From Rhizobium giardinii bv. giardinii H152 (GTDB taxonomy: Bacteria > Pseudomonadota > Alphaproteobacteria > Rhizobiales > Rhizobiaceae), in NCBI RefSeq assembly GCF_000379605.1, contig NZ_KB902579.1, positions 509,748 through 573,747 on the forward strand: DNA of 64,000 bases. The letters are read 5' to 3'. A model generated the notes under the pieces. It had not been told where the DNA came from and made no database searches. It saw nothing but the letters and a program-made list of their open reading frames with translations. Shown here piece after piece: positions 38,701 through 46,576 of this stretch. Made by a program: the position numbers and the translations under genes. How positions within the stretch are numbered: position 1 is the first letter of the stretch; each line of letters opens with the position of its first letter.

Positions 38701-39257
38701 GTGTCCCACAATCGCAATTCGTAAAAGCCGACCTCGGTACTCTTCACGCATGCCCCCACGCGAAAGAACCGGCGTCACGAAACGTAACAGTCGATTAATC
38801 ATGACAACAACGTGGCGAAATTGCGAATGGTTAACCGTGCCAGTATGGAACAATTGAGATTATGGTTTATGAATAGTTAATATTTCCTGCCGGGACTATC
38901 AGAGATAAGCCATCTATACGATGCCGTTCTTGATTGAAAAACAGATGTTTGAGCCAGAGGCGCGTTTTCAACACACATATTCGACAACGGTACAGAGGAC
39001 GCCGCCGATCGCTCCACTGGCGTCGCGGCTAAAGGCGGTAATATTTTGCGGATTCGGGGGTCGCGAGCCATTCGCTCACCCGTTTTGGGTTGGGAAGCGC
39101 ACGGTCGTAGATGCCAGCCAACGGCCGCAGAACAAGTTGACGCCGCGATCAAAGCTGCTAAAAAGCCAGCCATCGAATGATTGGGTAGAAAAGTGTTCGC
39201 AAGGACCGTTTTTCAGCGCTCCGCACAATGCGGAAAGACAAGCCTTTTCAATTAGAT
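38701..39257. other. Intergenic region between rlpA and tRNA-Ser
   Basis: 557 bases with lower GC than the surroundings in the first 200. Both strands carry open frames of about 100 codons, but none has a ribosome site or recognisable protein features. I see no gene. It presumably holds the rlpA and tRNA-Ser promoters. Confidence 0.5.
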
Positions 39258-39347
39258 GGAAGAGTGTCCGAGTGGTTTAAGGAACCGGTCTTGAAAACCG
39301 GCGTGCGGGAAACCGTACCGTGGGTTCGAATCCCACCTCTTCCGCCA
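39258..39347 (+). tRNA. tRNA-Ser (anticodon UGA)
   Basis: A 90-base class II tRNA with encoded CCA. Acceptor GGAAGAG/CTCTTCC, anticodon stem CCGGT/ACCGG with loop CTTGAAA (anticodon TGA), a long variable arm and T arm TGGGTTCGAATCCCA are all visible. It reads UCA and probably other UCN codons. Confidence 0.96.
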
Positions 39348-39400
39348 GAATTTCAGCTATGTAATTGTTTTTGACACGGCCGGCGCCTGTTGTGCGGGCG

Positions 39401-39556
39401 ATGTTGGGCATGACCCAAACTGACCTTGCAAAGCTCGCCGGAATATCGACTACCGGCCTCAACAACATCGAACGAGGGATCCCAGATCCAAAAGCCTCGA
39501 CTCTGCGGGCTCTGAAAACAGCGCTAGAGGAAGTCGGCGTGGCGATCCCTATGTGA
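39401..39556 (+). CDS. Small XRE-type helix-turn-helix protein, possibly truncated
   Basis: From the ATG at 39401 there are 51 residues, MLGMTQTDLAKLAG onward, covering all of a Cro/CI helix-turn-helix: QTDLAKLAGISTTGLNNIERG, then TLRALKTALEEVGVAI. The frame opens at a TTG at 39365 and gives 63 residues. Relatives usually start about 12 residues before MLGM with a TPxQxRAAR segment; here that part is only partly recognisable, so the gene may have lost its own start. It lies 18-54 bases downstream of tRNA-Ser, a common integration site for elements. Confidence 0.5.
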   Translation: MLGMTQTDLAKLAGISTTGLNNIERGIPDPKASTLRALKTALEEVGVAIPM

Positions 39557-39769
39557 TTGAACCGACAGGTTTCGAGTGTCTGCCGATGCGCCTCGTCGCT
39601 TTCATGTGGGGGTTCCTGTAGCAAGTGGTCTGTTACCTTGACATGGCGCCGATGTGTAGCAACGTTGTGAAACAAAATAGGTATTGTTGATTCGGCAATC
39701 CTGGCTCAAAGCATGGGCTTTATATTTCTGCGCTGAACGATGTGCCCCGCTACCGAAAGAAGGAAGCAT

Positions 39770-40264
39770 ATGCGCACTTTGGTTCTAACGTTTGTTCGTC
39801 TCGGCCCCACCTTGGTCTATGCCGCCGGCATGTTATTTGCAGCGAGCATCATCCTGCTGGCGACTTTTCCCGGCAACCCGTTGTCTTGGGCGCTATACCT
39901 GACATTACTGCCGGTCCTGCGGCTGCCAGCGTTTGTACTGCTTGACCTTCCAGGAGTGGAGGTGTGGCACGTTATAGCGGCACTGGCATTCATCGCTGCC
40001 TGTGGAGTTTACTTCGTGACGCAACCCAAGCGGTTCATCAGGGCGCGTTTTTTCCATGCCCATGTGGCTCTGCTAGCGCTTATATTCGCCAATACCGGGG
40101 CACACAGCGCCCAGGCAGTTGGCCTAGGACTGACCCCGCCGGGGGAATATCAATGGTCGCTTCCGATACCCACGACGCTGCTCGGGACAGCCCTTGTCAC
40201 CCTGGTCGCGCTAGCCTGCCTTTCAACCCATGCCGATATAATCCGGCGTATCCTCAGGGCATAG
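39770..40264 (+). CDS. Membrane protein of unknown function, four helices
   Basis: 164 residues from the ATG at 39770, which has AAGGAAG 5 bases upstream. Hydrophobic segments lie at about 10-35, 38-60, 68-88 and 98-118, with a fifth near the C-terminus (LLGTALVTLVALACL). No family is recognised. It stands alone between the XRE-type ORF and small minus-strand ORFs in the accessory-looking patch between tRNA-Ser and tRNA-Cys. Confidence 0.65.
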   Translation: MRTLVLTFVRLGPTLVYAAGMLFAASIILLATFPGNPLSWALYLTLLPVLRLPAFVLLDLPGVEVWHVIAALAFIAACGVYFVTQPKRFIRARFFHAHVALLALIFANTGAHSAQAVGLGLTPPGEYQWSLPIPTTLLGTALVTLVALACLSTHADIIRRILRA

Positions 40265-40559
40265 TTCATATTGGCATCTCAGTGCGAACGGCGCGGATGC
40301 TTCGGCCATGACATTGTCGAAGGCCAGGCGGCTATTGACGTGCCCGTGGCCTTCTGGATGGTGTCAACGGCGTGGTTGACCGCCATGTTTGCAAGTGTGA
40401 TGCAATCACGTTCGTCCCCGATCGCCTGCAGCTTTCCGGATGAGCGGCGGCCACAATGCGGGATTGAAGCTCACCCGCAGTTGCGCATCAACGCCGCTGA
40501 GATGGCCACGACCACGGCTGCGATGGTGGCCGCTTCCGGATCCCGCAAAAGAAGGCCTC

Positions 40560-40709
40560 TCAGCCGGCAACTCTGTCGATGGTTGTGATGACGGTTGTGA
40601 GCGCCGGTGCGCTGGCTTGGGTCCAAAGCTGGTATCCCACCACGCTTGCCAAGATGGTGGACCATATAACGAAATCTCCGATACGCAGCAGCGGTTCTTT
40701 CTTCTTCAT
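40560..40709 (-). CDS. 49-residue membrane protein (small ORF)
   Basis: A 49-codon ORF beginning MKKKEPLLRIGDFVIW, with GAGG 9 bases before its ATG. A single hydrophobic helix (about residues 11-29) follows three lysines, and the tail is Thr-rich (APALTTVITTIDRVAG). Family unknown. Upstream, at 40763-40837, is a cluster of GTTC/GAAC inverted repeats that may be operator sites. Size, topology and the ribosome site support a real gene, without homology evidence. Confidence 0.5.
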   Translation of the reverse strand: MKKKEPLLRIGDFVIWSTILASVVGYQLWTQASAPALTTVITTIDRVAG

Positions 40710-41044
40710 GACAGCCATCCTCATGTCAGGCAGGATTTCCTAAAGACAACATCGCGCCGATTGTTCAGCTTCGGAAGACGGTGTTCGGTGAACACTGTAT
40801 TTCATATCGAACAATGGCACTGTTCCTGCGGGAACAGCTGCGGCGATCAGCCAATACGAAAGCGAACGCCGAAGCGGCATTTTCCGACCGGAAGCCCGCG
40901 ATAACGATTCACTCGATCGCCAAATTGTGTTAGGTTCCGGTTGGAGGCAAACCACACCGGTTGTTGCGACCCGGTCGCGTTTGTCTTTCGGATCCCAGTT
41001 CCATCTTTGGATCTGGATCTGCCCCCGGGGTGAAGGAGAATGCC
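40710..41044. other. Intergenic region with GTTC/GAAC palindromes
   Basis: 335 bases between a minus-strand small ORF and the plus-strand 72-residue ORF. It holds GTGTTC-N3-GAACAC (40781-40795) and CTGTTCC-N4-GGAACAG (40820-40837). Their spacings do not match the LexA box. No ORF in it is convincing. Confidence 0.5.
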
Positions 41045-41263
41045 ATGCATTACAGCGTGCAGTTTTTCACCTGGACGCCGAAACAGGGCGTCCATCAAGT
41101 TGGGTCAACGATCGAGATCGATGCGGTCAATCCAAAACTGGCTGCCGTCTCGCTGTTGGGCCTGAGACTGGATGAGACCGGCGCGGCCAAGAGATTGGCA
41201 GCACGCGTCTGGAATGCACCGGACGACAGCAAGGCCGATTGCGAGTGTTTCTACTATCATTGA
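41045..41263 (+). CDS. 72-residue hypothetical protein
   Basis: A soluble 72-residue protein starting MHYSVQFFTWTPKQG, with GAAGGAG 7 bases before the ATG, a strong site. It reads like a small alpha/beta domain and ends CECFYYH with two Cys and a His, which could bind a metal. No signal peptide or membrane segment. I do not recognise it. It lies alone upstream of tRNA-Cys. Confidence 0.6.
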   Translation: MHYSVQFFTWTPKQGVHQVGSTIEIDAVNPKLAAVSLLGLRLDETGAAKRLAARVWNAPDDSKADCECFYYH

Positions 41264-41548
41264 CCGCCGGCCCCTCGCCACGGTTGTGAAGGCGCGTTCG
41301 CTTCGCCTCTGCGAATGCGGTTTATCGCGACCCGACTGCATCGCACCGGCGTTGCTTTGTGGCCCATAGAGAACGTGGTTTCGCCGGAATGCTCTTTTCG
41401 ACACGGTGGGGCACGTCGCCGGGTGACGGCGGCTCGGAGCAAGCCTTACGTCAATAAGTATGCCGCGTGCCAGGTCAAGGTGGCGTCAAACGAAATTGCC
41501 GCCATGGTTGAAGCGGCAGCCCTATCCAATTGCTAATGTGGAAAATTT

Positions 41549-41622
41549 TGGAGGCCTCGCCCGGAATTGAACCGGGGTACAAGGATTTGCAGTCCTCTGC
41601 GTCACCACTCCGCCACGAGGCC
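41549..41622 (-). tRNA. tRNA-Cys (anticodon GCA)
   Basis: A 74-base cloverleaf on the minus strand with encoded CCA. Acceptor GGCCTCG/CGAGGCC, anticodon loop ACTGCAAA region with anticodon GCA, T arm CCGGTTCAATTCCGG and U73 discriminator, the Cys identity base, are visible. Confidence 0.95.
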
Positions 41623-41845
41623 TCGTAACGATCATCACTTAATCGTGACGGGCGTTTAGACCGATTTCCGATCCAGTGCAAGACGCCATGACCAAATTCG
41701 AGTTATTTCTCATGGGAGAAACCGGTATCCCGCCACAACCGCTGTTCCTGGCCGGGAAATGCGCAGCATCCCTCACGGTATCACTTCGCCGGTCCACCCG
41801 TCCGTTTTCGAAGAAGACTCCGTTTGGCTCCCGTTCACTCCGAGC

Positions 41846-42559
41846 TTAGTGGTATCGGCGGATCAGACCGACGAGCTTGCCTTGAATCTTCACGCGATCA
41901 GGGCCGAAAATCCGGGTTTCGTAGGCGGGGTTGGCTGCCTCGAGCGCAATCGATGCCCCCTTGCGGCGAAACCGTTTCAGCGTCGCCTCCTCATCATCGA
42001 CCAGCGCGACGACGATCTCCCCCGGGCTGGCGCTGTTGGTATTGCGGATGATGACGGTGTCGCCGTCGAGAATGCCGGCCTCGATCATCGAATCGCCACG
42101 GACTTCCAGCGCATAATGTTCCCCGCTGCCGACCATCTCGAGCGGCACGGAAATATCGTGCGTATTGTTCTGGATCGCCGAGATCGGCACACCGGCGGCG
42201 ATTCGCCCCATGACGGGGATGGAGACGGAATTGTTCTCGTTGCTGGCCGTGACAGGCTTGGCGGCCGGCGCCGGGGCGGCATCGCGGCTGCCCTGGATGA
42301 CGCTCGGCGAAAAGCCGCGCTTGGGCTGAAGGCTCGCGGAATAGGCTTCCGGCAGCTTGATGACCTCAAGCGCGCGGGCCCGGTTGGGTAGACGCCGTAT
42401 GAAGCCGCGTTCCTCGAGTGCGGTGATCAGCCGGTGAATTCCGGATTTCGAGGCGAGGTCCAGCGCATCCTTCATCTCGTCGAAGGATGGCGGAACGCCC
42501 GATTCCTTCATTCTTTCGTGAATGAACAGAAGCAGTTCCTGTTGCTTGCGGGTCAGCAT
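41846..42559 (-). CDS. lexA: SOS repressor LexA
   Basis: 237 residues. The winged helix-turn-helix (1-65) begins [18 protein letters not shown] linker leads to the self-cleavage site Ala122-Gly123 in [10 protein letters not shown]; the catalytic dyad is Ser157 (RGDSMIEAG) and Lys195 (EATLKRF). LexA represses the SOS regulon until RecA triggers autocleavage. Overlapping operator half-sites at 42597-42622 predict autoregulation. GGAG lies 9 bases before the ATG. It faces away from a small membrane-protein gene at 42813. Confidence 0.97.
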   Translation of the reverse strand: MLTRKQQELLLFIHERMKESGVPPSFDEMKDALDLASKSGIHRLITALEERGFIRRLPNRARALEVIKLPEAYSASLQPKRGFSPSVIQGSRDAAPAPAAKPVTASNENNSVSIPVMGRIAAGVPISAIQNNTHDISVPLEMVGSGEHYALEVRGDSMIEAGILDGDTVIIRNTNSASPGEIVVALVDDEEATLKRFRRKGASIALEAANPAYETRIFGPDRVKIQGKLVGLIRRYH

Positions 42560-42596
42560 GAAAGATCACTCCGGAATCGAGAAACAAATCAAGAAC

Positions 42597-42622
42597 GAAC
42601 ACTATATGTTCCATATGTGTTC
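42597..42622. promoter_or_regulatory. LexA operator array upstream of lexA
   Basis: GAAC-N7-GTTC-N7-GTTC: the right pair (42608-42622) is an exact GTTC-N7-GTTC LexA box, and the left pair GAAC-N7-GTTC (42597-42611) shares the middle half-site. Another GAAC is at 42593. It lies 38-63 bases before the lexA start. Confidence 0.88.
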
Positions 42623-42812
42623 CGCAAGTCCCTAAAATTCGCGGCGCTTTTCAGAAGGGCGCATTCCGCCCGATAGCGGTAGAAACCCGACCTTCCTCCC
42701 CCAGCAACCCGCGTCGGCCAGTGTCGCCTGGGAACATTTGCACCTGTGCCGCCGTTTTCCGCTGGTGTTGAAACATTGCAGCGGCTCGGATGTCGTTGCG
42801 AGGAGGCGGGAA

Positions 42813-43151
42813 ATGGCAGTCGATGAACGCGGTAACAAGGTTTCGGTCGAAGACACGAACCGGACTGTGAAGGTCAGCGGCGTGGCGGCGCGCCAGGGGC
42901 TGCTTGGACGCCCGGTTCTGATGGTTCTCATCGGCGGCCTGGTGCTGGCGGTCCTGGCCTGGGCGGGCGCCGAGATGTTCGGCGAAATCACCGACAATGA
43001 TGCGGCCACGCAAGTCGAGGAGATTGCGCCGGCCAAGGAAAGCGTCCCGGCCGACCAGGGCACCGTCGGCAATACGCCGGCGACGGGTGAGCAGATCCAG
43101 CCGGCCCCGGTCGACAAGGATCCTACCCCGCAGACCGGTTCCAGCGGGTAG
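42813..43151 (+). CDS. Small single-pass membrane protein, unknown function
   Basis: 112 residues from an ATG at 42813 preceded by GAGGAGGCGGG. A hydrophilic N-terminus (1-45) precedes one transmembrane helix (PVLMVLIGGLVLAVLAWAGAEM), then a Pro/Thr/Glu-rich tail with repeated acidic residues, presumably periplasmic. No family recognised. It is divergent from lexA, but the shared region contains LexA boxes, so LexA control of this gene too is possible. Confidence 0.7.
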   Translation: MAVDERGNKVSVEDTNRTVKVSGVAARQGLLGRPVLMVLIGGLVLAVLAWAGAEMFGEITDNDAATQVEEIAPAKESVPADQGTVGNTPATGEQIQPAPVDKDPTPQTGSSG

Positions 43152-43456
43152 GCCTTAGCGCCGGGCACTCCTCCGCTTCACTGTGAAACGGAGGCCTCCA
43201 ATGACGGTCCCCCTTTGTCGGGCCACGGCTACTTGTACTAGCCTGCGCTGATATCGACCGATTTCGCTGGAGCGATTTTTTCCGGCAAGGCGAAAACGCC
43301 GTCAGACCGTGTGGTCCGGCGGGTGATTTTTCGACGCAGTCGGGAGGCCAAAAGTGACCGGACCTGCGCTGGGCCCGATATCGGCCACGTCGCAATCCTC
43401 GAGCGATGCCTGAGCTTCCAATCGGATGACCGCATCAGGCCCACGAAATCGGTATA
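43152..43456. other. Intergenic region, no feature seen
   Basis: 305 bases between convergent small membrane-protein genes. Open frames on both strands lack ribosome sites and protein-like composition. No hairpin terminator stands out. Confidence 0.5.
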
Positions 43457-43747
43457 TCAGCGCGCGTTGGTATTCGTCGTCTCCCGCTTGCGCGCCCACC
43501 AGACGGACAGTCTGCGGCGCTGACGCCGGACGAAGGCAAGGTCGTGCGATAGCACGATCAGGCCCAGCGGTATCATCCAGAAGCCAAGAAACGGCAGGAA
43601 GCCGAGAATGCCGCCAAAGATCAACACGGCACCAAGGGCAATGCGCCACGCCCGCGATTGCGGCAGCTGCAGCCGCCAGGAGCCGAGAATGAGTTCATGC
43701 GTGCTCGGATCGATACCGAATTTTTTCGTTTTCTGCGATTCTGCCAT
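43457..43747 (-). CDS. Small two-helix membrane protein, unknown function
   Basis: 96 residues from the ATG at 43747, which has AGGTGA just upstream. After a soluble start (FGIDPSTHELILGSWRLQLP) two closely packed hydrophobic segments (about residues 34-52 and 54-70: ALGAVLIFGGILGFLPFLGFWMIPLGLIVLSHD) lead to a very basic tail (RRQRRRLSVWWARKRE). The pattern recalls small PGPGW-type membrane proteins of proteobacteria, but I cannot name a family with confidence. Confidence 0.7.
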   Translation of the reverse strand: MAESQKTKKFGIDPSTHELILGSWRLQLPQSRAWRIALGAVLIFGGILGFLPFLGFWMIPLGLIVLSHDLAFVRRQRRRLSVWWARKRETTNTNAR

Positions 43748-43881
43748 GGTCACCTGTCGAACTCTCGAGCCCAGCCCATTGGAGCGGGGAATTTCGGTCG
43801 TCCTCGCCCACGCGAGCACTCTCCTCCATATGGGCGTTCTCCACAGTCAGACAAGATTGTGCACTTTTTTTGAAAAACCGC

Positions 43882-43910
43882 TTGGCAAATCGGAAAAGCA
43901 TTTGTATTAG
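43882..43910 (+). promoter_or_regulatory. Promoter of tRNA-Asn
   Basis: TTGGCA (5/6 to -35) and TATTAG (4/6 to -10) are separated by 17 bases; the predicted start is about 22 bases before the tRNA. Confidence 0.6.
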
Positions 43911-43938
43911 CAGCCTCACTTCTGCAGCGCGCAGATGA

Positions 43939-44013
43939 TCCCTGGTAGCTCAGCGGTAGAGCATTCGACTGTTAATCGACAGGTCGCCGGTTCGAATCCG
44001 GCCCGGGGAGCCA
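43939..44013 (+). tRNA. tRNA-Asn (anticodon GUU)
   Basis: A 75-base cloverleaf with encoded CCA. Acceptor TCCCTGG/CCGGGGA (one G-U), D arm GCTCAGCGGTAGAGC, anticodon loop CTGTTAA (anticodon GTT) and T arm CCGGTTCGAATCCGG are complete. Confidence 0.96.
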
Positions 44014-44018
44014 GTTTC

Positions 44019-44049
44019 AAGGGCTGCGTCTAAAGGCGCAGCCCTTTTT
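44019..44049 (+). terminator. Terminator of tRNA-Asn
   Basis: A perfect 10-bp stem (AAGGGCTGCG with CGCAGCCCTT) with an 8-base loop and a T5 tract begins 6 bases after the tRNA. Confidence 0.88.
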
Positions 44050-44228
44050 CGTTGCGTGTCGGCGGCGAGCACTCGCTCCGTCGCCCCTTTCGCGCCCGTC
44101 CTTAATCGCAACTGTTTTGTCGCCTACACTGCCCGGTAAGGTCTTGCGTGCAGCAGCGTCGCCATGCGTCTGACGAGATTTGCGCAAGGAGCGGCTTGAA
44201 GCGCCGGTCCTCGCTTCACGGGTGCACC

Positions 44229-45059
44229 ATGACAGGTGAAAAAGTGTCGCTCACCAAGGAGAAGGAAACCCTCCTCATCACGCTTTCTGCGAAGGCGGGG
44301 GAAAGCCGCATGCCGGATTCGCTTCTCAAGGATCGCTTCGCCGCCGAAGCCGTCAGCCGGATCGACTACGACTTCTCGAGGCTGAACGTCGATCGTGACA
44401 TGATGATCGGCGTGGCGATGCGCGCCCATACGCTCGATGGCTGGACGCGTGACTTCATCGCACGTCATCCCGACGCGAGCGTGCTGCATCTCGGCTGCGG
44501 GTTGGACAGTCGCGTCTTCCGCATTGATCCGCCGCCGACGATCCGCTGGTTTGAGGTGGACTATGCCGAGGTAATCGCCTTGCGCCGCAAGCTCTATCCC
44601 GAGCGGGAATCCTGTAGCCTCATCGGGTCGTCCGTCATCGATCGGCATTGGGTTGCAGATCTGCCCTCCGACCGTCCGACGATCATCGTCGCCGAGGGGC
44701 TTTTTCCCTACTTGGCGGAGGATGAGGTCCCGAAATTGCTGCGGCGGCTTACGGCGCACCTTGCGCGTGGCGAGCTGGTCTTCGATGGCTATAGCCGGCT
44801 CGGACTGGCGCTGATCAGCTGGCAGCCTTCGGTGCGCGCGACCGGCGCCAGGCTGCGTTGGGCGGTGGACGATCCCCGCGAACTCGAAAGGCAGGTCCCG
44901 CGGCTGAAATTGCAGACGGAACTGCTGGCCTACGATCCGGGCGCCTACGATGCGAAACAGATCGACAGGCTGTCCTGGGCGGCGCGGTTGACGATTGGCC
45001 TCTTTGCTGCCCTTCCGGCGCTTGGAAAAATCGGCCGGCTGCTGCGCTTTCGGTTTTGA
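44229..45059 (+). CDS. Class I SAM-dependent methyltransferase, leucine carboxyl methyltransferase-like
   Basis: 276 residues of the LCMT/COG3315 group. The SAM motif VLHLGCGLDSRVFRID is near residue 80, followed by WFEVDYAEVI and RPTIIVAEGLFPYL, which are characteristic. Such bacterial proteins are O-methyltransferases acting on small molecules; the substrate is unknown. The frame opens at 44148 but the ATG at 44229 gives the family-like start; the ribosome site is weak, so the start is provisional. A LysE-type exporter gene follows after 108 bases. Confidence 0.85.
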   Translation: MTGEKVSLTKEKETLLITLSAKAGESRMPDSLLKDRFAAEAVSRIDYDFSRLNVDRDMMIGVAMRAHTLDGWTRDFIARHPDASVLHLGCGLDSRVFRIDPPPTIRWFEVDYAEVIALRRKLYPERESCSLIGSSVIDRHWVADLPSDRPTIIVAEGLFPYLAEDEVPKLLRRLTAHLARGELVFDGYSRLGLALISWQPSVRATGARLRWAVDDPRELERQVPRLKLQTELLAYDPGAYDAKQIDRLSWAARLTIGLFAALPALGKIGRLLRFRF

Positions 45060-45167
45060 GATCACCGCGCGTGATGCCCTCCACGCTTTGGCATCGGTCG
45101 GCGCGACAGTCCGTCGTTTCCCGTGTACAGAGGAAGTTGCGCCTCGCCTGCCGAACCGGAGCCGACA

Positions 45168-45800
45168 ATGCCATCAACCGAACTGCTGATCGCCTTTCTC
45201 GCCACCACCGCTGTCTTTGCCTATATCCCGGGTCCCGCCATGCTTTATGCGGCGGCCCAGACGATAGCGCGCGGCCGGTGGTCGGGGCTTATGGCCGCAT
45301 TGGGCATTCATCTTGGTGGATACGCTCATGTTTTTGCCGCGGCCGCCGGCTTGTCGATCCTGTTCCACGCCGTGCCGGTGCTGTATGTGGCCGTGAAACT
45401 GGCCGGGGCGGCGTATCTTGTCTGGCTCGGCATTGCGCTGTTTCGTGCGCGGGCCGATGGGGATGCCGCCCTGCCCGGCACCGAGCCGAAATCCGGCCGG
45501 CGGGCTTTTTTTGAAAGCGTCACCGTCGAGGTTCTCAATCCCAAGACGGCGATCTTCTTTGTGGCCTTCCTGCCGCAATTTGTCGACGTTTCCGCCGTGT
45601 TCCCCGTCTGGCTGCAACTTGCCATTCTCGGGACGATCGTCAATCTCGTGTTTACGTCTGCCGATATCGTCTGTGTGCTTTTGGCCGGCGCCGTGATTGG
45701 CCGGCTGCGCCGATCGACCCATGCGCGGCGGCTGATGCAGCGCGCCGGTGGCGCGATGCTGATCGGATTGGGGGCTCATCTTGCCTTTCAGAAGAGCTGA
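45168..45800 (+). CDS. LysE/RhtB family amino-acid exporter
   Basis: 210 residues with six transmembrane segments. The N-terminal IPGPAMLYAAAQTIARGRWSG corresponds to the family GPxxxxxxxxxxxxGxxxG motif, and VEVLNPKTAIFFVAFLPQF is the conserved LNPK segment. Members export amino acids such as lysine, homoserine or threonine. The ATG at 45168 starts the first helix region directly; GGAGCC upstream is a modest site. Confidence 0.9.
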   Translation: MPSTELLIAFLATTAVFAYIPGPAMLYAAAQTIARGRWSGLMAALGIHLGGYAHVFAAAAGLSILFHAVPVLYVAVKLAGAAYLVWLGIALFRARADGDAALPGTEPKSGRRAFFESVTVEVLNPKTAIFFVAFLPQFVDVSAVFPVWLQLAILGTIVNLVFTSADIVCVLLAGAVIGRLRRSTHARRLMQRAGGAMLIGLGAHLAFQKS

Positions 45801-46035
45801 ATTCCCCGATTGAGGTTCCGGAGGCTCGTTTTGAAAATGGCAGAATCGGTGACGGAGAGTTGAGCCGAACCGTCTCTGGGCTGCGTGCTTTTGAAAAGTT
45901 TTCGGGAGAGAAACTGCGACGGTCGAAGCGATGCGCATTGCGCCTTTCGGCGTAGCGCGCCGGCCACTCCTTTCGGCAATCTTGACGGCCGGGTGCAATC
46001 TGCCACTCTACAGCCATGGGGAGTGGGGGAAGTCG

Positions 46036-46332
46036 ATGACAACAATTGTCAGGACGGAAAAACGCAGGCGTGGAATATTCGGAATTCTTGTTTGGTGGAC
46101 GTTCTTGACCTTCAATGCCTTGATGGCCTCGTGGCTTTTTTACGAGATCATGTTCACTTCGGAAAAGGTCGGCGAAGGCTTGCATGCTGAAATGCAGGCC
46201 GGCAAAGCAATCGGCGAAACAATCACGGCAAGTGCCTTGCTGTGGGTGTGGGTTATCGGCTCGGTGATCCTCGGCTTGGTTGTCGCCCTGACCCGCAGAA
46301 CGAGGGGTGCCCGTTTGCAAAAGATCGATTGA
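46036..46332 (+). CDS. Small two-helix membrane protein, unknown function
   Basis: 98 residues from the ATG at 46036, preceded by a GGGGAGTGGGGGA tract. Two transmembrane helices (about 17-39 and 67-90) are separated by an acidic loop with EKVGEGLHAEMQAGKAIGETI, and the ends are basic, predicting both termini in the cytoplasm. No family recognised. It stands alone between the LysE exporter and cfa. Confidence 0.65.
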   Translation: MTTIVRTEKRRRGIFGILVWWTFLTFNALMASWLFYEIMFTSEKVGEGLHAEMQAGKAIGETITASALLWVWVIGSVILGLVVALTRRTRGARLQKID

Positions 46333-46576
46333 GCGCTCGTCGAACGGTCAAAGCACGGCCCTCCGCTTGAGCATGCAGCCCGCGGCTGGGTGCGCCTGGG
46401 GACTTTGGTCGCCCCAACAGTTATGGGCCCCTTCCGTCTTTCGTGGGGCTGATGTGTGTCGTTTGCAGTCGCAGCAGGCAGGCACAGGCCGAATTTTCTC
46501 ATGAAATCAACGTTGGCGACCCGGCGAAAATGAGGTTACTTTATGGCGAGAGCAATGATTGTCGAGGATCTGTCGT

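Noticed and set aside
38921-39280. 119-codon plus-strand ORF and opposing 98-codon ORF upstream of tRNA-Ser
   Set aside because: The plus frame runs into the tRNA and neither has a ribosome site or protein-like composition.
40271-40904. Two overlapping plus-strand ORFs in the accessory patch
   Set aside because: TTG or ATG starts lack ribosome sites, composition is Arg/Ser-rich, and they cross a better-supported minus-strand small ORF. I also tested the minus strand here for a transposase fragment and found nothing convincing.
44124-45065. Long open frame antisense to the methyltransferase gene (313 codons)
   Set aside because: It is the complement of a recognisable methyltransferase, lacks a ribosome site and is rich in Arg, His and Gln as high-GC shadow frames are.
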